Shown piece after piece: positions 1 through 9,663 of a stretch of DNA of 64,000 nucleotides. The notes beneath the pieces are model-generated. The model was not told the origin of the DNA and made no database searches. It was given only the letters and a program-made list of their open reading frames with translations. This stretch comes from W0P28-013 sp051878315 (GTDB lineage: Bacteria > Bacteroidota > Bacteroidia > Bacteroidales > Paludibacteraceae). How positions within the stretch are numbered: the first letter of the stretch is position 1; the number at the start of each line of letters is the position of its first letter. The stretch covers positions 28,469 through 92,468 of the forward strand of contig JBJEJW010000006.1 of assembly GCA_051878315.1 (NCBI GenBank), written 5' to 3'. A program made the position numbers and the translations under genes.

Positions 1-3000
1 TCTACCCAATCGGTCGGACCGTCGTCGCACAACGTACGCAGATACAACGCATAGGTGGTCGCTTGTTGCAGACCTTGAATGCTATACAACCTGCCCGTGA
101 ACTGTTTGCGTTCGATGTAGTCCGCTTCGGGCAGCAAATCGGGATTACCCGAATTGCACACCGTCGATACGATGGCTTCGAAATTACGGCTAACACCCGC
201 ATCCCATGTAAATGCTGCCGTTTCGGCCGTCAAATCGGTAACACGCACTTTACTAACACCCGAGCAGGGATTCTGCTCCATGGTCAGTTCGGTGATGGCA
301 GCTGCCGTACCGGCCGTACCTGTAGCAGCATTGTACCAATAGAATACTACATCGTACTTACCGGCATCCAATGTGGGTGTTACAAACGTTTCGGTAACAT
401 AGTCATTGATGCCGTATACTTTCGACATGAGTACTGCTTCATTTGCACCGGTACCGGTGGTTGTATTACCCAGCAAATTGCGGATATTAGTCGCCAAATA
501 GGTATAACCGGCCGGCATTACATAGCATTTCAGATAGTCGTTGAGGTGCTCATTATCCAAGTTGCCTTGTACCTTGTAGTTCAGGGTAAGTTGGTAACTT
601 GCCGTATCGTCGGCAGCAAAGGTACGATATGCCCAGACATAAGACGTTCCAAGATTACCCTCGGCATCTTTCGTTGTATAGGTGTTATTCTTACCGCCGT
701 CATTGCTGACAAACAGTTGATTATCGCCATCGAGCATACCAATGTACCACTGATTCGCACATGCCACACCCAACGCATTTTCACGGACAAAAGTCCACTG
801 TGCGTTATCGGCTGCGTCGTCGAATGTGGTATGGTAAGGCAACATCACGGGCGTACGAATAGTCGATGCCGTCAGCGGACCGGTCCACTCGCCATCGGCA
901 CAAGCACCTTTCACATAAATATCGTAGGCCGTCTGTTCTGTCAAACCTGTCAAAGTAGCAGCGGTTGTTGCAACACGCATTTGCGTACCTGTGCCGAGTG
1001 CGAAGCCCTTCGGACCATACTCTACAATCCATTCCTCATTGGCCGGACTGACATCTGCCCATTTGACGGCAAGTGCATCGTGCGAGAAAGTCGCCAGTTG
1101 CAGCGCGCGCGGTGCCATGCAACTAACCTTGTCGGTCGTAACAATCAGATTATCAACATAAACCGAATTAGTTGCAGGCCGCAAAGCAAGACGCACGTTT
1201 TGGTCGGCCGACTTATACACCTCGGCCAAATCGACCGAACACGATTGCCATATATTGGTTAAATTTATTGTCGTAAGCAGTTTGAAAGTTTCCGGATTGT
1301 CGATGTCGCTTATCGTGCCTATGTCCAATGTGCCTGTACCCGAAGCCATGCGTGCATCGAATGCCATATAGAGTCTTTGTATCGAATCCACATCGAACGT
1401 CGGCAATACGGCTATCGGGGAGCTGAAAGTAGAAGAACTCGTTGGACATTCTTTTCTATCTAGATACAATCCGTTGGCACCCGTATAGGCAGCCGAAGCG
1501 GACACATTGGCCGACGGGGTCTGGTTGCCACCTACACTGCCACAAGCTATCATCTTTCCGTACAAATCCCAGCAGGTAGGACTTTGCCCCACCGTTTGCG
1601 ATTCGAAATCTTCGACATACGGCAACACTTGTGTATCGGCACAATCGGTTTTGAACGACGTGGAGAGATCCCAACCGCTGGCTGCATCGTTGGCGCAGAG
1701 CGACTGCACGTATGCGTAATATTTGGTATTAGGTGCTATATTACGGAAGAGCACAGCAACTGTATCGACCGTCAATTCGCGGTAAGGTGCAGTGGTTTCT
1801 ACATCGGCAGGTTGTGTGGTGTAGAGGCGCACACGCCACTGCGATGCGCTGCCGCACGCACGCCACGACAAGCCTACGGAATCCCTGCCCACCGAATCGA
1901 CGGTAAACATAACCGGAGACACGCACTCTTGTTTCCAATCGATGGTAACATCGTCCAGATACAGACCCGCAGACGATTCCGTTCCGGTACTCGATATAGA
2001 GTTCAACGGATGCAGAGCAATGTATTTGCCGAAGTTGCCATCATCGTCGCCCACATAGTTGTCGAACGTGAAATAATAGGGCAACCATACCTTACTTTCG
2101 AGCAGCGAATCCTTGGCTACTGCCATAAAGGTGCTCGGGTCGGTCGGGTCGGTCATCACGCCCACCTCGAAATACTGTTTGTTGCTCGCAGTTTTATACA
2201 GATACATCGTCATTTGCACATCTTTCACAGAGTCGAAGCCCAAGGTCGGGAACGCCATATAGTTATTTTGGTCTTTCGCTGCATAGATATACAAGCGTCC
2301 GTCGCCGTTACAGCCCGTAATATTTACATTTAAGGGATTGTAAAACGATGTAGTCGTATTGGCGCCCGACACAAAGACACACTCCGGCACAGCATTAGTT
2401 GCCAAGCCTTCGAACAAATTATTGTACGGCAGCGGCATCGCTGTACACCAAGTAGTAAACGCGGCCGCATTCGACCATTCGCCGACACAAGCTTTGGCGT
2501 CGTTGACCGATTGTACATAGACGTAATAGTCCGTACCGCCCGACAAGTCGCTGACATCCAGAGCGTTCACTGCGACTTGACCATCATATACATCGGCCGT
2601 CTGTGCCATATCGGTCAGTTCGATGGACGATACCTTAACGTTCCAAGCAGTTTCGTCGCCGGCCGGTGTCCACGCTATGTGTGCCGACACCGAGTCGATT
2701 TTGCTGAAGGCAATTTCCTGAACTTTTTTACATTGCGGGATTTCGATAACCGAAATATCGTCAATGTACATATACAGCGTTTTCCCTGTACCGTTATTAA
2801 TAGTATTTTGGAAATAGGCATAATCCATACGTATAGCAATAGAATCACCCGAACCGGTATAAGAACTAAAGTCTACAATACATTCTTCCCATGTTTTTGA
2901 TTCTTGTAACCTAAAATCAGCAACTTGTTGAAATACACCGGATTCCATAACGCCAATTTGCACATAACCAACATAGGAAGTTAAATCAGAAATTCCATAA

Positions 3001-6000
3001 AATGTTAGTTGTAACGTATTGAGCGGTTTATCAAACTTCGGCAATATAAGTTGAGCCACCTTGCCTGAAGCAGCCGTCATATAGAATATGCGTTTTGTAC
3101 CATCTTTACCATAGGTATGATCGTCATAATATGCCGTTGATAAAGTTGTCGCAGCTTTAATATACGGATTTGTAGTTGAGCCTTCTACACTAAAACATGT
3201 CATAGTATTATTAGAAGTACTGCCCACATCATAACTATTAAGATCATTGTAATATGGTATAGCAAATGTAGCCGGACATTCCGTGAGGAATGATGTAACA
3301 GGTGACCACATACCGGTTTGTGTCCCCGATACGCTTTGCACATAAACGTAGTATTTTGTTGCCGGATCTAAATTGGTCAGCATCATTTCGGCTGTACTAT
3401 TTTGTACCAAAGTTTTGAGAGCCGGAGTTTCGTCGACCTGATCAATAGCAACATTGGTATCAAACACTTTGACATTCCAACGCGTAGAAGTGCCATTTTC
3501 CTTCCATTGCAATTTGGCAGAAGTAGTTGTTACGTCGCTTACGGTAACATTAGTTACACGCTGTGGATTGCTCGATAACGTAATTGACAAGTTGTCAATG
3601 GCGAAATAGTTGGTAGTGGTTGCATTGACATAGAACACGATATATTTGCCGGTACCGGTATAGTCCGACATAGGTACAATAAAGTATTCCGGTACTTTGC
3701 CTGCGCTCAACGTGAGTGTGTCTACCGGAGTAAGCGTGTTATAATCGTTCGGATCGGTCATCACACCAATACTAATCGACTTACCATAAGACGCAGTCGT
3801 TGTGTTGGCAAATCCCCAAAACGAAATCGTAACATCTTTCACATCTACCCCCGACAATTCGGGCATTATGGCATACGGCTGTTTCGTATTGGCGGTTGTT
3901 GTATTATAAAAATACAAACTATTCTTCACCACTTCAGACGGTATTGAATAACCTGTTGCTGCCGCCCATGCTGTAGCATTCACATACGGGATATAAGACG
4001 CTGATGTAGTACCGGCATTATTTCCTACTATCCAATGTTGAGGTGCGCCCTTACCGCTTCCCGTTACTTCAGACGTAAAATCATTATAATAAGGGAGTGT
4101 GATTACCACACCGGTGGTTATCGAGGCAGATTTCCATTCGGCGCCATCGCAAGTTGGTTGTACATACACATAATACGTTGTACCCATGCTCAAGCCTGTT
4201 TGCGTATAGGTACATGTAGTTACTGTGCCGTCGTACACGTCGGCATCGGCTGTAAAGTCGCTTATTTCCGTTGTCGAGATTTTAATCCGCCAACTCGTTT
4301 CGGCCGTAACAGGCGTCCATGTGGCAGTCAGCGTTTCGGTATTGTCGGCCGTAACTTCCAAATTATTTACCGCACTGCAGTCGGGTATGTAGTCCACTTC
4401 CACATCGTCGATATAGGCGGTGTTGGTGCAACTGCCTGCCGGCAGTGTACGGAACGTGATGAAACCTCCCGCACCGGTGAAGTCGGTCAGCGGCACACGG
4501 AACTGTTCCCATGTATTAATAGCAGTCGGATAGACAGTATCTATCGGCATAAAGTTGGTTGCCTCCGTAAACATTTTGCCGGTAGGCAAATCGTTAGTCT
4601 GCTGTTCGCACACGCCTACCACAACTCCGCTGGTGCAAGGCGACGAGAGCCTAAACGTTACCATCAGTTTGCTCAAATCGGATTCCGGCATTTCGGGCAT
4701 CATAGCATAGGCTGTAATGGCCGACGTGCCTTTCAGGTAGAGGGAACCTTTCGTGTAAGCCGTCAGTTCGTAGTTGGCGGCCGTACTCAATGCACCATAA
4801 TAGGATGAACTGGTTACATCGGCATCAGACGCATTGCGCGCACCTGCCACCCAATCGGTGGGAACACCTGTCCACACATCGTACATATCCAAATCGTAGC
4901 GATCGAAATGTTCTACATAGGGGATTGCCACGCTTTGTGTCGTTTTGAATGATTTGGCGGCTGTCCATTCGGCCATGTCGCAGCTGCTCGACAAATAGAC
5001 GTAATAGGTTGTGCCTGCGGCTAAATCCGTCAGTTGGTACGGCTTTTCGGTAACCGCTCCCATAAATTTCACCGCCGGATCTGCCGGATCAACAGCCTCC
5101 ACATCGTCCACTTGTTTGGTCAATACGGCCATATTCCATTCGGTAACCGTTCCAGCATCTTCCCATGTTATCCATGCGCTCGACGATTTAATATTCGATA
5201 CGTTGACAAACATCGGCATCGGGCAAGCTTCAGCCGTTTTTATCTCCACATTGTCGATATAGATATTGTTGGTGTAGTCCGCCGATCCGGTCTTGAACAC
5301 GATGCGACGTCCCCGCCCTGTATAAGAAGCCAACGATACGGTGATTTTTTCCCAAGTGCGTGTACTTGGCAACGACAGCGATTTTATGGGTACATAAGTG
5401 TTCATGTCGGCACTTTCGGCCACACCCACCTCTATGGTACGCGTATAACTTACACTCGTATTGTTGGTGGCGGCGCAGAATGTTACCTGCAAGTCCGACA
5501 AAGACTCCGCATCCAACTCCGGCAATACAACATAGGCATAATTCTTCGCTGTCGTGTACATTTTGACAGCCCGTTCGCCATCGTACTTATAGACGGACGA
5601 CAAAGCGCAATTGGTCGGGTCGCTCATAGTGGTATAAAAGGTGAAACAACCGAAGTCATCTCCCTCAAAATCAGTAGCATACGGCAACGAAACTTTTTCG
5701 CACGCGGTGGCAAAAACCAATTCCGCCCACGCGCTTTGATCGGAACTTCCGCAATCGTACTGCACATACGCATAATAGGTCGTATTAGATGTCAAATTCG
5801 ACAATTTGTAATACTCATCAGTCAGAAAATCGTCGTAAACATCGGCGCGTAATGTAAAATCCGTAATTGGCGCCGTCGCCACTTTCAGGTTGTAACCTTG
5901 CAACGAGTCGGTTGCTATAGCATCCCACGACAAATCGGCGGCCGTGGTCAGCACACTGCTTTGTACAAAATTGGTTGGCGTAGCGGTACACTCCGCTTTG

Positions 6001-6494
6001 TTTTCGATGGCAACATATTGCAGCCATACTCCTTTAGCCGCATTGTTGTAACCTTCAAACGCCACTTGAAACGTTGCACTCGTTTCCGGCAAAACAATTT
6101 CTTGCTCCATGAAATCCTCCACCGCAGCGGTGTAAGATTTCAGTTTCTGCCATTCAGCATCGGTCGCCAAACGGTAAAGCACCACCAACGAATCGCAAGC
6201 GCCACCTGATACGGCGGGTTGTTTGAAACTGAATTTCAAACGCGGTTCATTCGTTAGCGAGGCTGCATCAAGCACCGGTGAAATCAATTTACTCGAGTCG
6301 TCAACGACGTTACTCGAATAACGTACATACCCATCGTTCATTGACCACGATGTAGTTTCAGTCGTCCAGTTTGCAGGCAATTCTGTTCCACCGAACAACT
6401 CCGACAACACACTTTGCTGTGCTGTCGTCAATCCTGTAGCCGCCATTAACAAAACGGCCACCAAGAACGTTCGTACTGAGAAAAGATTCTTCAT
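1..6494 (-). CDS. Giant modular secreted surface protein (alternating jelly-roll and fibronectin III modules), cut by the left edge
   Basis: An open frame of at least 2,164 codons runs from an ATG at 6494 to the window edge without a stop; I checked the frame at several points and it is continuous. It starts with a signal peptide (MKNLFSVRTFLVAVLLMAAT then GLTTAQ). The rest is about eight copies of a unit of roughly 275 residues (about 830 bp). Each unit pairs a beta-sandwich of the choice-of-anchor/MAM kind (hallmark 'YIDDVEV' or similar near its end) with an Fn3-like domain containing 'TYYVYVQ' and a Cys shortly after. The Fn3 hallmarks lie near 5780, 5000, 4170, 3350, 2530, 1710, 925 and 50. 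Last gene of the operon that begins at 13697, 16 bp after the previous stop. Probably an exported adhesin or matrix protein; a T9SS tail would lie outside the window. Function inferred from architecture only. Confidence 0.85.
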   Translation of the reverse strand, partial: MKNLFSVRTFLVAVLLMAATGLTTAQQSVLSELFGGTELPANWTTETTSWSMNDGYVRYSSNVVDDSSKLISPVLDAASLTNEPRLKFSFKQPAVSGGACDSLVVLYRLATDAEWQKLKSYTAAVEDFMEQEIVLPETSATFQVAFEGYNNAAKGVWLQYVAIENKAECTATPTNFVQSSVLTTAADLSWDAIATDSLQGYNLKVATAPITDFTLRADVYDDFLTDEYYKLSNLTSNTTYYAYVQYDCGSSDQSAWAELVFATACEKVSLPYATDFEGDDFGCFTFYTTMSDPTNCALSSVYKYDGERAVKMYTTAKNYAYVVLPELDAESLSDLQVTFCAATNNTSVSYTRTIEVGVAESADMNTYVPIKSLSLPSTRTWEKITVSLASYTGRGRRIVFKTGSADYTNNIYIDNVEIKTAEACPMPMFVNVSNIKSSSAWITWEDAGTVTEWNMAVLTKQVDDVEAVDPADPAVKFMGAVTEKPYQLTDLAAGTTYYVYLSSSCDMAEWTAAKSFKTTQSVAIPYVEHFDRYDLDMYDVWTGVPTDWVAGARNASDADVTSSSYYGALSTAANYELTAYTKGSLYLKGTSAITAYAMMPEMPESDLSKLMVTFRLSSPCTSGVVVGVCEQQTNDLPTGKMFTEATNFMPIDTVYPTAINTWEQFRVPLTDFTGAGGFITFRTLPAGSCTNTAYIDDVEVDYIPDCSAVNNLEVTADNTETLTATWTPVTAETSWRIKISTTEISDFTADADVYDGTVTTCTYTQTGLSMGTTYYVYVQPTCDGAEWKSASITTGVVITLPYYNDFTSEVTGSGKGAPQHWIVGNNAGTTSASYIPYVNATAWAAATGYSIPSEVVKNSLYFYNTTTANTKQPYAIMPELSGVDVKDVTISFWGFANTTTASYGKSISIGVMTDPNDYNTLTPVDTLTLSAGKVPEYFIVPMSDYTGTGKYIVFYVNATTTNYFAIDNLSITLSSNPQRVTNVTVSDVTTTSAKLQWKENGTSTRWNVKVFDTNVAIDQVDETPALKTLVQNSTAEMMLTNLDPATKYYVYVQSVSGTQTGMWSPVTSFLTECPATFAIPYYNDLNSYDVGSTSNNTMTCFSVEGSTTNPYIKAATTLSTAYYDDHTYGKDGTKRIFYMTAASGKVAQLILPKFDKPLNTLQLTFYGISDLTSYVGYVQIGVMESGVFQQVADFRLQESKTWEECIVDFSSYTGSGDSIAIRMDYAYFQNTINNGTGKTLYMYIDDISVIEIPQCKKVQEIAFSKIDSVSAHIAWTPAGDETAWNVKVSSIELTDMAQTADVYDGQVAVNALDVSDLSGGTDYYVYVQSVNDAKACVGEWSNAAAFTTWCTAMPLPYNNLFEGLATNAVPECVFVSGANTTTSFYNPLNVNITGCNGDGRLYIYAAKDQNNYMAFPTLGFDSVKDVQMTMYLYKTASNKQYFEVGVMTDPTDPSTFMAVAKDSLLESKVWLPYYFTFDNYVGDDDGNFGKYIALHPLNSISSTGTESSAGLYLDDVTIDWKQECVSPVMFTVDSVGRDSVGLSWRACGSASQWRVRLYTTQPADVETTAPYRELTVDTVAVLFRNIAPNTKYYAYVQSLCANDAASGWDLSTSFKTDCADTQVLPYVEDFESQTVGQSPTCWDLYGKMIACGSVGGNQTPSANVSASAAYTGANGLYLDRKECPTSSSTFSSPIAVLPTFDVDSIQRLYMAFDARMASGTGTLDIGTISDIDNPETFKLLTTINLTNIWQSCSVDLAEVYKSADQNVRLALRPATNSVYVDNLIVTTDKVSCMAPRALQLATFSHDALAVKWADVSPANEEWIVEYGPKGFALGTGTQMRVATTAATLTGLTEQTAYDIYVKGACADGEWTGPLTASTIRTPVMLPYHTTFDDAADNAQWTFVRENALGVACANQWYIGMLDGDNQLFVSNDGGKNNTYTTKDAEGNLGTSYVWAYRTFAADDTASYQLTLNYKVQGNLDNEHLNDYLKCYVMPAGYTYLATNIRNLLGNTTTGTGANEAVLMSKVYGINDYVTETFVTPTLDAGKYDVVFYWYNAATGTAGTAAAITELTMEQNPCSGVSKVRVTDLTAETAAFTWDAGVSRNFEAIVSTVCNSGNPDLLPEADYIERKQFTGRLYSIQGLQQATTYALYLRTLCDDGPTDWV

Positions 6495-6510
6495 AAAATA
6501 AAATTTAGTG

Positions 6511-9500
6511 TTAATTGATTAAAATTTTATAGTGATATTTGTGTGAATTGGTCGTTATCACCAATAAATAGAGGCCTTTTTGCGCAGGCGTATCCACAGC
6601 GGCCGGGCCGTCGAGATGAGCATATCCGAGCTTGTGTCCCGCCACCGAAAACCAAGTGGCCGTAAACGCTCCCTCAGCCTGCACCTGCACCGGACGGCCG
6701 AGCGCAATCACATTGGACGACACCAGCACATTATCAGCCGTTACGGTCGGCACATCCGTACCTATGTTAAAATTGAACGGACATATTTCCAACTGTTCTC
6801 CATTGCATGTAACGGTAACGGTATATTCCGCATCGGTATCGAAACCGTTGGCAGCATACAAGTAAGAATCGGTAGCCCCATCAATCGGCGCACCATTGAC
6901 ATACCATTGAAAATCGCTCAATTCATAACCGCCGTTATAACTACTATTCTGAATGCTCAACACATCGTCCCAATACATTTCGACAATGGTTGACGGCAAA
7001 TTGATGGTACAAATGACCGGTATTTCGGTAACACCGCACGCTGAACAATATGCGCATATCGAAGCTTCGTAATTGGCCGGCGTAGCCGAATCCGGCAAGG
7101 GGATATGCAATTCCACCTCGTTGCCATAAATGGGGACGGTAACATCCGATAGGCCAACAGCATGAGCCGCCGCCGAAAAACGCACGGATACGCTGTCGTG
7201 CAAAGCAACCGACATCAGCGTATAAACCATTTCGCCATCGCCGTAACAAACACGCGCTGTCGGCAGTACAAACGGCGTCGGAACAACGGTTAAACGCAGC
7301 GTTACAATGCTATCGCAGCCAAGCGAAGAGGGTAAGGTATCGAGATAAGTACCCGCCTTCGACAATACGCTACCGTTAAAATTATAGGTGTCGCCATCGC
7401 AAACGGACACGTCCAACAACGAATCTTTCGATTCGACAAATGTCAGTGTGAAAATACATGTGCTGTCGCAACCTGACACAGATTGCGCATGGCGCGTAAT
7501 AACAGTATCGCGCACAATTTTTCGGCCTTCAAAGTCGTAAAACGAACCTTTGCACAATGTTTCGTTGATATTGATAAGCGTATCGCCAATGGCCGGAGCG
7601 GTAATGGTGCCGGTCCAAACGTCGCTGCACAAGCCGTTACACAAACCAACCGTCAACGACACATCTAATGTGCCTCCTTCTGCGGGGAACTCGTACACAG
7701 GATTCAGTTCTATGGACGTGGCATTGTCGCCAAGCCTCCACAAGTGCGTTTCCAACGGTTCGGTGGTCGGAGCCTCTACGCCCGTTATCAGATTACGTTC
7801 ATAAATATACGCCTTACTCGTCAACGTTACATAGTTTTTGCAATCCTTCGGCGTCCACTGCCATACGGCATCGGCTACCGGATAACGCGGAATGGCGCAA
7901 GCATCAAGTGTGAAATAACAAGCTGCGTCGGTCGGATAGATAACATCAACCTTATAACGCGTATCATCATCGGGCGCGACATCAAACACTGCATCGGTAC
8001 CTAATGTAACCGAAGGATTATCGACTGCATACCAGCGATACAAAAAACCCTCAGGCGCTTTGAATTGCGTTGTAGGATAATCGCCACAGTTGATGCCCTC
8101 AATCATACCGTGCGTACAATTCAGCGTAAAATAGGCATAACCGTAATGCACTTCAGCCGTACATCCGTAAACCGTCAGCACCACGATAATATCCTGTCCC
8201 TGATATTCCTGTAAGTTAAGCCCGACCGTTGTCCAATCTTTCCATACGACGGACACATCGGCAGACGAGGATCCCGTCTTGGTGTGCGCCCAGCCCGACA
8301 TATTGGATTGAGCGGCAAAATCGACTGTCGTACATGAACTGAGCGGTTGACCATCGGCATCGAGAATATCCAGCGTGAAACGCGGTTGTTCATCTAAACC
8401 GTGCGTAGGCAGCTCCAATACGACGGCATATTTCAGCAACAATACCGAAGCCGTATTAGTATCATCCACCGTGTAACGGTAACTCACACGCGCTACATGC
8501 GCTTTATTTTCCCAGTTGCCGATGCGCACCGACGCGATTTCTCCATCGGGTATCGTCCGCAACGGTTCCACAGGCTGATTGCGAGTGTCGTACGAATTGA
8601 GCGTGCGCATGTCAATTTCACCGGTACGATAATGAACGGTATGGTAACTTTCGACGGACGCATATCCTTTGTCGATTTTACCTGCCGTAAACACATTTTC
8701 TTTCCAATTTGCCGCCGTTTCGACGGAATAAGAACAATTTTGGTCGTTCAAATCCAAATAATTAAAACATTTTGCGTCATAAATCAATACCGTCGGGAAT
8801 TGATACCATACGCTGGTGTCGCCACTACAAACTCCCTGCAACCAAAGGTCATAAACACCTTGTTCGAGCATCAGTTGCGTACTCGATTGCATAATGCCAT
8901 CTTTCTGACCTTGCGCCGTACCATCCTGCTTGCACCAGCGCAAACTATAGGAATCAAAACTGCCCTGCCATGTTAGCGTAGCCGTAACCCCGGCCGTTTC
9001 GACCTTCAAATCAGACGGATCAGCGCAATTATTCCGCGCAATATGTATATTATCGACACATGCGCCGGGATTAGCCGCACTGCCACTGCTTGTATTTTCC
9101 CATAGAAACACCAACCGATGAGGCGTGCCGTCGGTTTGGAATCGTCCCGTGGCGTATGTCCATACACTCGACTGTCCCAAACGGGTACCGGCCTCTAACG
9201 TCAACATATTAGTTGACATCCATTCGGGCAAATTCGTATTGCTACGACATGTGATGTTCGCAAACTCCGATTCCGGGACAAACAACACCATCAGTGCCGT
9301 TGTCTGTAACTCGGCTCCCAACGCTTTCCATTCAAATGTTATATTATAGGTACCTGCTTCCAACGTTAACTCGCGATAGGCAACCATCAAATTCGCCATC
9401 TCGACAGTATAACCGGCTGTCGCACCCAAATCGGCAGATATGTACAACGATTTAGAACCGCCATACGCCGTAGCCTCGCCGATATACCATTGATTTTTCC

Positions 9501-9657
9501 ATACGATATTCGCATTTTTTGCATAGTTCAACACCCAACGCGCGTTTTCCGTCTCGTCTTCGAAATCGCATTTGTACGACGAAATGGACTGGGCGGCTAT
9601 TCCGAACGGGAAAGCCACAGCCACCAAAAACGCTATGTAAATAGTGTATCGACGCAT
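6511..9657 (-). CDS. Large secreted surface protein with T9SS C-terminal sorting domain (paralogue A)
   Basis: 1,048 residues. Signal peptide at residues 1-22 (ends GIAAQ). Then a beta-sandwich module at about 25-205 (YKCDFEDETENARW...), an Fn3-like domain at about 212-295 ('YDLWLQGVC'), a second beta-sandwich at about 300-520, a segment beginning 'INCGDYPTTQF' at about 527, and repeats ending 'GCDSIVTLRLTV' near 700-800. The last ~85 residues look like a T9SS type A sorting domain: short beta strands, 'KGLYLLVITTNSHKYHYKI' at the end. It would be carried across the outer membrane by the type IX system and anchored or released there. It follows its paralogue (stop at 9664) by 6 bp, so the two are surely cotranscribed. 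No enzymatic motif was seen; an adhesive or structural role is inference. Confidence 0.85.
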   Translation of the reverse strand: MRRYTIYIAFLVAVAFPFGIAAQSISSYKCDFEDETENARWVLNYAKNANIVWKNQWYIGEATAYGGSKSLYISADLGATAGYTVEMANLMVAYRELTLEAGTYNITFEWKALGAELQTTALMVLFVPESEFANITCRSNTNLPEWMSTNMLTLEAGTRLGQSSVWTYATGRFQTDGTPHRLVFLWENTSSGSAANPGACVDNIHIARNNCADPSDLKVETAGVTATLTWQGSFDSYSLRWCKQDGTAQGQKDGIMQSSTQLMLEQGVYDLWLQGVCSGDTSVWYQFPTVLIYDAKCFNYLDLNDQNCSYSVETAANWKENVFTAGKIDKGYASVESYHTVHYRTGEIDMRTLNSYDTRNQPVEPLRTIPDGEIASVRIGNWENKAHVARVSYRYTVDDTNTASVLLLKYAVVLELPTHGLDEQPRFTLDILDADGQPLSSCTTVDFAAQSNMSGWAHTKTGSSSADVSVVWKDWTTVGLNLQEYQGQDIIVVLTVYGCTAEVHYGYAYFTLNCTHGMIEGINCGDYPTTQFKAPEGFLYRWYAVDNPSVTLGTDAVFDVAPDDDTRYKVDVIYPTDAACYFTLDACAIPRYPVADAVWQWTPKDCKNYVTLTSKAYIYERNLITGVEAPTTEPLETHLWRLGDNATSIELNPVYEFPAEGGTLDVSLTVGLCNGLCSDVWTGTITAPAIGDTLININETLCKGSFYDFEGRKIVRDTVITRHAQSVSGCDSTCIFTLTFVESKDSLLDVSVCDGDTYNFNGSVLSKAGTYLDTLPSSLGCDSIVTLRLTVVPTPFVLPTARVCYGDGEMVYTLMSVALHDSVSVRFSAAAHAVGLSDVTVPIYGNEVELHIPLPDSATPANYEASICAYCSACGVTEIPVICTINLPSTIVEMYWDDVLSIQNSSYNGGYELSDFQWYVNGAPIDGATDSYLYAANGFDTDAEYTVTVTCNGEQLEICPFNFNIGTDVPTVTADNVLVSSNVIALGRPVQVQAEGAFTATWFSVAGHKLGYAHLDGPAAVDTPAQKGLYLLVITTNSHKYHYKILIN

Positions 9658-9663
9658 CGTTGG

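Noticed and set aside
63..1262. Long open frame on the plus strand (399 codons), and others like it up to about 6.2 kb
   Set aside because: They lie opposite the continuous giant minus-strand frame; the translated plus frames are rich in Cys, Arg and His without any motif, as expected for shadow frames.
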